64,000 bases of DNA from Pterobdella sp. o SKG-2022 (Eukaryota > Annelida > Clitellata > Hirudinida > Piscicolidae), in the NCBI GenBank assembly GCA_964035795.1, contig OZ038322.1, positions 22,402,359-22,466,358 on the forward strand. The letters run 5' to 3'. The notes under the pieces were generated by a model. That model searched no databases and was not told the origin of the DNA. It worked only from the letters and a program-made list of their open reading frames with translations. Every line of letters begins with the position of its first letter. The stretch's first letter is position 1. This document shows, piece by piece, positions 11,501 through 21,950 of the stretch. The position numbers and the translations under genes were made by a program.

Positions 11501-14500
11501 AATTAAAATACTCAACGAAAAAGATTTTATACTTAGAAATAATGCAGATCAACAAAACCAACGAGAATTTTCTGAACCTTATGATAAATAACATTAGAAA
11601 GTCATGGAAATAACCTAATGACCCTTCAAAAAAAACGCTACCTATGGTAAAATGACAACGCAATGACCAAGTAATAATAGGAAACAAATCACCATGGAGA
11701 AAGCAAGTCTGGCCAGATACTCGTAAGGTCGATGCGATGTAGAGGACTTTTGAGCTTCCATGTACCATCTGTTTTGTTGCATTGTGAGATGAATCTTCGG
11801 TTATAATTAAGAGAATCTATACCATATGAAACAGATTACAGAAAAAATTTGAAGAAATGTAAGGTATGTAGAATTACTTAAAGTATGATTATAGTGGTAA
11901 ATTTTTTTTTCTAATTATTATAATTAATAGCTATAAATACAAGTTAATATTTAATGGCTCACTTCTGAGCTTCCAAATAAAACTGGTAAATCTCTTTATT
12001 GTTGTTATTATTATTGCTATTATTATTATTGTTGTTGTTTGAGTTCTTGATGGCTTTTGTGAGATTGACGAGTTTATATCTAAACAGATCCCCAATGCTC
12101 AAACATATGCGATAACGGATCGATTCGAAAAGCCTTTGTTTCCTTGAAGCATCATTTTCTTGCATCTTAATGCTGCTCAATTCATCATATAAAGAAGAGT
12201 AAAGCTTGGTGCTCTGCAGGAAATTTTAGTGGTTTAGTAAACAGAATTTGACCATTATATAAACACTTGTTATTCTAAACAACAAAAAATCTAAGGTTCT
12301 TTCTGAACAACTAACGTTTGTTTTTTTAGTTTTAATTTTTTGAATAATTATAATCATAACTTGAGTTTGAACTAAAGCCTTAAGCTGACCATCAGATCAC
12401 CCAAGTAGCATGTAATTCAACTTAAAAAATAAACCCCACATTTAAAAAATTCTAATGAATATTAATGATGATAATTTTAAGGTATAATATAAAAGAAACA
12501 AACACTATGGTTTATTGAGAAACTTAGTACACGAAGCTTTTTGTAATAGTATCTTACATTATCAAGTGTACTCAAGTTATAAAGTAGCAATGAAGCAAAA
12601 CACAAGTACTAAATAACATTAATAAACCTGGTGTAAATGATGGTTGAAGCAGGAAGACAACTGGCGATGATAAGTCTCAACATCAACCTCATCATCACAC
12701 CATCTCCTTGTGTCATGCTTACCCATCGTATTAGTATTGATTCTCTCCATTTCATCCTTGTAACTATCAACCACAGGCAATACACCATCTTTCCACATCA
12801 AATCCAATACTTTCCATTCAAACACATTTTCTGGACATTTTAATAGGATTTCTCTGAACCACTCCATCTGAGACATGCTGTGATGTTTAGTGGTTTTGAA
12901 CAACAACGAAATTTTAGTATTGTATATTAAAAATGTTAGTATATCAAATTGATGCTCATGAAATTGATTAAAATTGAATCAATAAAACGGTTTGATCAAT
13001 AACTATTATACCAAATCAAGATTTAAAAAATCAAGTATTATGAATATATTATGGCCAGAACTTTATGTTTTTGAAATGCCCTTGACAACCAATAAAATTT
13101 AGTTTATATAAAATATAGTGTATTCTTGCTTTAACCCATGAAATATTAAATTTTTAACTGGTTTGTTAAAAATCATCAAAACAAGACAGATTGAAAAGCA
13201 ATGCTAAATTACTACATACCACAGAGAAGACAATTTCTCAAAGAAGTTGAATCTCTTATCATACACAACATCCCCATCATCCACACACTCTTCCTTTTTT
13301 CCAATCATATGCTCATTATTTTTGGTTATAATAGTAATCTTGACGCTATTCTCGTTATTGTTCTTTCTATTAGCGTTATCATGTTGATACTGTATTTGTT
13401 TGATAGATTCCTTGGATTTGTTTATTTGTGTTTGCAGCATCATACACTTTGATAACATCTGTAGTACTTCTGGTGCTACTGAGTTTTGCTGAATGGGGGT
13501 CTTACTGCTGTTAGGTTGATAAAAAATAGCAATAAAAATTATTCTTATTAATAATGTAATAATATTGTAAAATACTGGGCAAAATTTTTTTATCACAGTA
13601 TAGTCTTCAACAGTATGATATTGTAATAATGTAATTATCACAAAATTCTCATAATATCAAATCTTGAAACTAAAAAAATAAAATCTCTCGATGGAACTCA
13701 CTTTATTTTTTCAATAGTTGATACATCTTCATTATTATCATACCTTTCTTCATTGTTATTATCATATCTGTCCTTGATCTTCCTATTGTAATAATTATCT
13801 GAAACAAATGAGTTGGCATAACCACCATTGTAAGAAGTTTCCTGGCTATATAAGTCATAACCATTATCATTTCTCCTTTTGTTCCTAGAATTACTATTAA
13901 TTCTGCTTCTGTTATTGTCTTCATTATCAACTTGGCCCAAAAAATTGTTTTTGAACAATTCAGAAGGTAGTTTTATTAGGCCTCTGACCTTCCCTAAGCT
14001 TGATGGAGTCTCACTTATATCTTCATGTGATTGGGTGATCATATTTGTAGATGATGTGATTGGTTGGTTTATTTCGATTGATTTTATTGGTTTGGTGTTT
14101 AGTTGAGTTTCTTTATTATATTGGCATATTGTGTTATTTTCAAAATGTTTAGTGTCATTAATCTCATTTTTGTTTTTCAATTTCTTTTTTGTTTGTTCTA
14201 GTTTATTTACAGTTCTATCAGTTTTGATATTTATATTCAACTTTTTGTTTTCTTTTGTGAGCTTAGGTTCATCAAAATCAACTCTTTCTTGTTTTATATC
14301 ATTTTCTTTGCTTTTTTCAGTTTTAATTTTATCTTTTGAAAATCTTTTTTTTTCTTCTTGTTTAATATTTTTCGTTTTATTATTATTTACTTCATTATTC
14401 ACATATTTTGCTTCACACTTCCTTTCTTTTTTTTCACTTAGATTTTGATCATTTTGAATCATTTCGGAATTAGTTTTTTCCAGTTCTTTTTTAATTGATT

Positions 14501-14636
14501 GCATCAATGCAATTCTTGCTCCTCTCGGTTGATAAAGTTGAATATCAGGCCTCTTTTTCGATTTTGACTTAATTTTTACATCTTTTGCGTCATCTATTAT
14601 ATCAACAAAATTCTCTTTTTCTTTCGACATTTTCAA
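5572..14636 (-). CDS. SMG6: SMG6 (EST1A) nonsense-mediated decay endonuclease, about 20 exons
   Basis: SMG6 cuts premature-stop mRNAs near the stop codon during nonsense-mediated decay. The start ATG is at 14636. Near the N-terminus, KKRPDIQLYQPRGARI matches the exon-junction-complex binding motif; human SMG6 has two, I see one. A lysine-rich disordered stretch follows. Exons as read (minus strand): 14636-13702, 13507-13220, 12877-12628, 12213-11963, 11768-11693, 11222-11112, 10952-10888, 10581-10446, 10236-10175, 9857-9652, 9543-about 9150, 9036-8954, a small one near 8810-8775, 8681-8581, 8328-7900, 7564-7402, 7299-7225, 7100-7020, 6778-6720, 6498-6420, 5699-5572. The 14-3-3/TPR-like region contains VWSDWMM. 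The PIN domain keeps all three catalytic aspartates: FDTN (exon 7564-7402), NNDDKIL (6498-6420) and LLTDDKNL (last exon). Total about 1,350-1,400 residues, close to human (1,419). Junctions near 9.15-8.7 kb do not phase cleanly and need transcript support. Confidence 0.9.
5755..6110. repeat. Palindromic element in the last SMG6 intron
   Basis: The left arm (near 5755-5835: ACATCGTATG, GGAATTTTTAATACATTTATTGAGAA) and right arm (near 6005-6110: ACGTTTTATGATAAGGCTAAACTTAT, TTCTCAATAAATGTATTAAAAATTCC, GACGTTTTTCGTTACAAA) are inverted copies of one family. The same blocks recur at 39.0, 46.3 and 63.9 kb. It lies inside the intron between the last two SMG6 coding exons. Confidence 0.65.
12490..12572. 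repeat. Half copy of the 'AACAAACACTATGG' palindromic element
   Basis: About 80 bases in an SMG6 intron match one arm of the palindrome at 15.01-15.18 kb (AACAAACACTATGGTTTATTGAGAAACTT, then TATCTTACATTATCAA). The second arm is missing, so it is a truncated or single-arm copy. Confidence 0.7.
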
Positions 14637-15009
14637 AAAATTTTAACATCTAAAAAAACTTTAAAAACAATTCCAATGTTTTCCTTTCGTAATGTTTTCA
14701 AAAGTGATATGATTAAATGAAATTTAACTTCAAATAAAAATATTAGCGTTTTACTGAAAAACTTGCTTTATATTTAAATGACTGAAAATTATTTTGGCGT
14801 TTATTAAAATGTCATTCACACTTCTCAAAAAATTTTTGAGCAAGTAATTTTTATTTATTATTTTTGTTAGTACTTTATGTAACGAAAATTTATGTTTAGA
14901 CTGCAATGATAGTTTCAAAACTGAAATATAATTTAATCTCAAAAATTTAAAAAAAAAATAAAAATTAAATATAATTTGAAAACTGATGACACCTTGACGT
15001 ATGGAAACC

Positions 15010-15176
15010 ATTATAATAGAAACAAACACTATGGCTTATTGAGGAACTTGATACACAAAGCTTTTCGTAAAAGTATCTTACATTATCGAATGTGAAACTT
15101 GATAATGTAGATACTCTTACGAAAATCTTCGTTTATTAAGTTTCTCAATAAACCAGTGTTTGTTTCTATTATAATG
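15010..15176. repeat. Near-perfect foldback element upstream of SMG6
   Basis: Two arms of about 80 bases (about 15010-15090 and 15096-15176) are reverse complements, joined by only a few bases. The outer ends read TATAATAGAAACAAACACT and its complement; inner parts carry CTTTTCGTAA and TACATTATC. It lies about 370 bases upstream of the SMG6 ATG (14636), in its promoter-side spacer. Foldback, non-coding and repeated (12.49 kb; related piece at 48.88 kb), so a MITE is the best call. Confidence 0.8.
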
Positions 15177-15949
15177 ACACCTTCATTAGCTATATCTACT
15201 TCGTGATATGCTGGCATTTGAGTTAAAAATCGTAGTTTTATATTTGGCTTTTTTATACTTTTTTATCTTTTTCGGCATCTGTTATTCAGTTTGCTGTAGA
15301 ACTTTGTGAAATTTTTTTAACTGTTCTGGTATTGCTTGCGAACGTAAGGTTGTTGAAACAAATGTTGATGGGTGTTGTGGCACAGTGGACCACGTCAAGT
15401 GTTAGTCTTACTAACAGCAATATGATGAAAGATTCGGTGGTGTTTTTAACACATATTGTAGTAAGTCTATGAATTGACATACATATATTTCAATGATTTT
15501 AATTTTTTTTGAAATTTATTTTAACATAATAAATAAATTTTGGGATTTTTTAATATAAATTACTAAATCATTAGATTGATCAATATAAATATGTTGAGTG
15601 AATACATCGGTTCAAATAAAATACCCGAAAATTGATTTAAAATATTATATAACTGTGACTACTAGTGAGAACTGAAAAAACATGAATAGATCGAGATGAT
15701 TTAAAAACTACAACTTTTTTCATGGGTACAATTCAAGTTTCCAATGTTTTATTACTTTTTTGCTCAAAAATTTTATATTTGTTAAAATTTATTCATTTAA
15801 AGTATTTATAAATCAAATTTGGGAAAAATAAAAACTTCTTAGCTGAAAATAATTATTTCAATATTACACGGAATCACATAATGCATATAGAAAAGTGTAT
15901 TTGGCTCATTATATGGAAGAGTAGTGGTTATTATACCACACCACACTGC

Positions 15950-16239
15950 TCATAAATAAATAGCGTCTAGAAAGTCTAACTCGTATTCAATTTCATCGAT
16001 AGAAGGAGCATTGTCGAGATTGTTTTCATTGTCACTTGGATCTTCTTCGTCATTATTCTTGTTGTGACGTTGTGACTTGGGCAAAAACAACCTGGTATGG
16101 AAATGTGATTACATTATAATAGGATTTCACTTGGTTAGCTTATACATTGCCGTGGATTAGAGCCTCAATGACCCTGACAGAATCATCTATGCCATACAAC
16201 TCAAAGCATAAAAACTGAACTAAAGGTAGTGGCATAATA
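15950..16239 (-). other. Two candidate 3'-terminal exons (AMBRA1 3' end or separate gene)
   Basis: Exon 16239-16146 (after GGCAG, donor GTATAA) is open and protein-like: IMPLPLVQFLCFELYGID..., ending VIEALIHGN. Its phase fits the phase-2 end of the last certain AMBRA1 exon (16803). Exon 16091-15950 (after CATACCAG) is open in another phase to ...EYELDFLDAIYL and TGA, rich in D, N and E. Joined as placed, the first exon would instead read into a different frame of the second and stop after 12 codons, so either the donor differs or two transcript ends exist. Neither sequence resembles the AMBRA1 C-terminus I know. Confidence 0.4.
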
Positions 16240-16802
16240 CTGCCAAAATTGTTATGGAAAGATAAAGTTAAAGAAACAGGAACAATAATCTCTTAAAATG
16301 TGGCCGAAAAACTCTCAATTCCAATGGACAGTATTTACTATGAATATCTGGTAATACTTAGGCATTTCAAGAAGGGTCTCACATTTTCTTTCAGTTTTTT
16401 TTTTGACGTTCCATAGATTTTTTAAATTCCTTCCAGTCCAGACTTATCCTTCGCCTAGCAACAAACTCATTCTTTTCTCACCAGTCAGGTTGTCACCAAG
16501 ATAACAGCTTTTCATACCAGGAGGAAAAAAAAAGCCACTTCAAAAACATGTCGTCAAATAGTAAAAGTAGAGTTTTAAAAAAATACACTGAACACCGTAT
16601 CAAACGCACACAACAAAAATGCGTTAAGAAATTCGGTTGTTAGTCTATATACCAATGGGTGTAGAGACTTGGAAGATAAAACTATTTAGATTTCCTCAAA
16701 ACTTTATCAATGATATTTGAACAAATGTATCGTAATGAACCTCTAATATTCAAATGCAAATTGCAATCTAAACATCCATGCTAGATCTCCACACCAGCTT
16801 AC

Positions 16803-19800
16803 CTGGCAGACAGCTCAATGAGGTCTCCTCTGCTAGTTCCATAAGCCAACCCTCCATGGTTGGCTGGCAACCATCTGGCACAATTGGTGGTGATTGGGAA
16901 GTGACTAGAAGAGTGTTCAATAGGATGCTTGATGAGAGAGTATTGGTTGTAACTTCCCTTTTCCTTCCATGTCGGTGGTGACAACTTGTACACTTGCCCA
17001 ATTAGCACAGACAACTGGGTGCCATGCGGTTTACGTATTAAATTTCATGAATTTTATATTTATCGTATCATATTTGAAGTCTTAAAAACAATCAACACAC
17101 AAAATAAAAGAATTTAAATACACGAGTGGCTGTCAGCACAAATAAATAAATCAGCAGTGGATGTTTAATCTATTAGCCTAAGTGATATAAAATATTTAAA
17201 ACACACTGGTTTATAAAATAGAATTTTCATTTTATCAATTAAGCTTTTAGTCACTTGATGATAATTTAAAAAAGGTCTTGAACCAAATTTTCTATAAAAA
17301 ATAAGCTTAAAACTACTTTTTAAGTATGACAGCAGAAAATGTAGTATTTAAAAACAATTTGTAGCTAAATACTTTTGGACATAAAAGATTGCAGAAGACA
17401 AACCTCGCCTACTCGAGGGGCAAAGAAGTTGTAATTGGTTCGAGAGGTGCCAATCAAAAGGTACTTGTTTGAGGGGGACAAACTCAATGAAACTGCAGAT
17501 GTGTCTGTCGGCATTGTCAATCATTTTTCATTTTGGAGGATTATGCTGGATTTTCTCATTAAAATAATAACAAACTAATCAAAAAAATATCGAAAGTATT
17601 CAGACTTTGAAAACGAATAGCGACATAAAACTATTAAAAATGACTAAAAACACTGAAAGTGACAGAACTGGTAGCATCCAAAACACTAACATGTGTTGAT
17701 GGTGTGCATGCATTCGCCTAGATTACGGATCTTGAGGGAAAAAACTCCAACTCTATCGAAGTTTCTCGACTTTTCCGCCAAGAAAGTGGCCAACACTGTG
17801 CCATCGGAGCTCACCTGTATGCCAGTGCAATAACTATTTTATTACGCTATGCATGCTAATGTTTTATGGTAAAGCCATACTTATCGAAAATTATAGATTA
17901 AGTTCAAAAATGTATTAAAATTCCTCAAAATGATGTTTTATAGATTATTACTCTATATTAATCCCTATTAATTTATGCACAAATGATTGTGAACTTTACA
18001 ATTGAGGTAATATTAATGATTTTTCAAATAATACTCAAGATTTTTATCTTATTTTTTTTACTAAATTATTAATGAATGATGAAATCAAACTATCATATGA
18101 AATAAAGTAATAAAACTGTTGTAATAAACTATTATATGGGATATAATGTGACTCAACAGATGCAAACCTCGACAGTTGAATCATTGTGGATGCGAGCAGT
18201 ACTTACCACTATGTAGTTGCTATCTGTCATCATCATCATATATTAAATCAATGGCATTTATTGATCTTCATCTTCTTAATCTTAATGATTATACTGCTGT
18301 ACATGTGCCAGTTACTGGAGTTGAAAACAGTTGGCCTGGATTATTGATACTACTATATTGTAATTTATATGTAATCCACTTATTTGAGACTGCCAGCCTG
18401 AACTAACGTCCAACTTGAATTAGAGATATAACAAACTTAGAAATAATTTTTTCTCTATAGAGCATCCAAGAATGGTACTACTATTATAAGATTGTTGAAA
18501 AATTTTAAATTTATATAGCGTTTAAAATCTTGGGGCAATCATTCAAATGTATGATGAAAAATTCGTTACAGTCAGTAAGGTCTACAGGGCATGAGCCTGA
18601 GTATTTCCAGGCCTGGATGCGTTGAGACAAGTAACAAGAGTGGTTGGCTGTGAGGTTTGTTGAATGCTTACATGAATCTTTCGCTTATATTTTAAATAAA
18701 TATCCTAGACACCAAATTTGAAATAATTAAATTTAGCTAAATCTTGAAAGTTTTTTTAAAGAATTTTCTTACCATAAACAAGTCTTTCTCGGTGACTAAA
18801 AAACTCTCTTGGGATATCATTTCTGTTTCTGTGAATTCTCCTTGGCCTCAGCTCTACACGTTGTAATGAAGGCCTTCTGCCATCACTTCTGTGGATACTT
18901 GTGTCACTTGGTCTTGTGGAATTGCTAGAAACCACCATTCCAATGCTGCTAGCATTGTTCTCATTCATGTTGGTTGATAAGGAAATTTCATTATTGTTGC
19001 TATCCAAGTTATTGTTGTGTGGATTTCTGTTGTTCGAAAAAGAATTCTCAATGAAACGATTGATTCTGTTGTGGATTCTAAAAACGATGTGTCTGAGGTT
19101 CCTCCTACCATTCACTCCTTCATCTTCCTCCTCATTGACACCCTCTGATGTGCTTCTGTTGTTTGAGAGATAAATAGTGTCTCTCCTTGAAGGGGTCCCT
19201 CGAATCACACTATGACTTATCAAATCTGCATCTTCTTCAACATCATTTACCCCACCAAGCCAAGAACCCAAAAGGTTTCTAGAACGATTACTCAAGCCAG
19301 GCCCAGACCTGTCATCATTGTTGCTAATTGTGTTACTGCTATTTGAAGAAGTGTTTAATCTCCGATTAGCGCTAGTTTCCAAGTTTTCCCTTAAAATGTT
19401 GTTAACATAATCATTGTCCAAATTCATAAACATTAAATTGCTATTCAATCCGCTATCGCCTCCAACTCTGTTAATTACATCTTCATTATTGTATGCAGTA
19501 GTCCTATATAGGCGTCTGTTGATAGATTCATTAGGAAACCTTCTATTAACAGTTGTTTCCAAGTTATCATCAGGTAGGTTGGCAAAGAGACTGCCTGAAC
19601 TACTATTACTAGTACTACTACTGGTACTGTTGCTGCTACTGCCTCTGATACTTTCATTGCTGCCTGCACTGCTTAAAACATTTCTAAGGCGGATGACAGG
19701 CAACATAAGACCACTCATGTCCAGATCAGTTCTGTTGCTGCCATAACTCCTTGATGTTGATGTACCGGTATTCATGATACTGCTAAAAGTATTAGAAATG

Positions 19801-21885
19801 CTGTTAGATGAAGTAACATTAACAGAGCTAGTGGTCATAGTAGTTGTGTAGCAAAAAGATATTGTTGAAGGGACTACACTTGAGTTGCTTGCCAGAGAGA
19901 TGGCAGTACTACTAATAACAGATGTATCAATTACAATTTGTTCTCCAAGATTTCCATTGTTATTTTCGTTATCGACATCCATAACCTCTCTGTTAGCTTG
20001 ATAATGTGTTGTATTTGTGGTGGCCCCACCCAAGCACCCATCAATAGCGTTCACCATATGTCTTAACCTTTCACTCTGCTCTCTCATCTCCCTTATGTTC
20101 TCCTCCATGTCATCATTTGCTCTTTCCAAAAGATCATTTCCATTGCTTATGATCCTAATGGTGTTGTTGATGTAATTATCAATATCCAAATCATTGTCAT
20201 TATTGTCATTGTTCATGTCTAGCAACTCTTCCAAACTGTTGTCTCCACTGGTGATTTTACTTTTTGTCTTGAGTTTTTTATCATCATCCTCAATCTCTAG
20301 TTTGATTTTTTTCGAGTTAGAAGCTTTATCGTCGTCATCTTCCTCTTCCTTGTCGTCATCTTTCTTTTCTTCTTCATTTCTTTTTGTAGGCGTTTTGGAG
20401 ATTGTCTTGGAGGAGCATGGAGTTTCTTTACTCGTGCTTGGTTGCATCACTTGCTTGGAGGTGGATGGGATTGGAGAGGCTGTCAATGGTTGGAGTAGTG
20501 ATGACGAGGTCGTTAACAATGAGGATGATGAAGAAGATAGAAAAGGTGATGTTGTTGACAAAAGCAATAGAGATGAAGATGTCGAAGAGGAAGAAGATGA
20601 AAATGGAGCAGATGAAGATAATGGTTTTAACAGGTTGAGAAGACATTTGAGGAGGTCTGCTTGTTGAGTCCTGATCAGATCACCTAATGAATCATTCAAC
20701 CTACCTCGTTGTTGCATAGAGTTGACCCTCTGTATGAGTTGTTGTATTTGAGACAATGACTCACGTCGTTGTACCAACATTTGTAACTGCTGTTGGTACT
20801 GTGGGATCGATTGCAAGTACTGTTCAAATGATGAAAGAAGATCAACCAAAGACTGAAGTTGTTGCATCAGCGGTGTTAGGCGAGTCAATGATGTGCTGGA
20901 AGTGGTAGATGTTGCTGTACTCAAAGTTGACATCATGGCTGTAGTAGTTGATATTGACTGGGATGTGGATAAAATTGATGAACTAGAAATTATTGATGTA
21001 GACGAATTGGAAAGAGTAGACAAAATAGTTGAAGAGGAAGAAGACAGCGATGAAGAAGAAGAAAAAGACATAAACGATGAAGTAGAAAGAGATGATGTTG
21101 ACGTGATATGAGTTGAAGATGGAAAGTGAGATGAAAATAATTGTATTGAAGACCTCGTCGATGTGGTCACTATAGACGATGATGAGGAAACATGGCTTAT
21201 TGTAGGCTGTTGTATTACAGAAGGTAGTGTGAACGGTTGAAATATAGAAGAATTGAGGGCAGATGCAGGTTGAGTGGTGGTGTTATTTATGGAACGATTT
21301 GTGAATGACCTTAATACTCTTGAGTGCCTGAATGGATACCTCATCCACCTGCAAACAATCATTAATGTAATTCTCTGTTATATTGAAGTTTATTTTAAGC
21401 ATTATTTTTAATTGATTAGTGATTCAAGTATGTTCAAAATAATATAAAACAATGAAATAGCCGACTAAAACCTTCTATTTAATAGAAGTTGAGGAACAAA
21501 CTCATTGAAAGAATTTCCATTGTTGTTTCCAGCATCATTATCTTCACTGTTACTGCTATCATCTTCTTCATCATTATCATCATTGAAATCCATGAAATGA
21601 GCATTATTATTATTATTAGTGCCACTTTGATTGCCACTATTGGCCATCCTACTCCTGAAACTACTTCTACCAGAGACCCCACTAGCAGCTACATCATCTT
21701 CATTATTCCTTCCCCTGTACAACCTCCCTCCCCTCCCCCTTCTGGCACTGTTTCTCATGCGTTCCAGGTCTCCCCATATGTTATTATTCCTACCCCAAGC
21801 ACCTTCAACACCCCCACTAAACACTCCATCTAGATCTTCATCATCTTCTTCAGAGGGATCAATCAATAACAAGTTGCGTGCTCGT

Positions 21886-21950
<65 letters not shown>

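Noticed and set aside
16440..16525. Minus-strand exon reading SCYLGDNLTG in the AMBRA1 3' region
   Set aside because: The same words occur in the LINE at 24-26.8 kb (YCYLGDN), so a LINE scrap is as likely as an exon; I could not decide.
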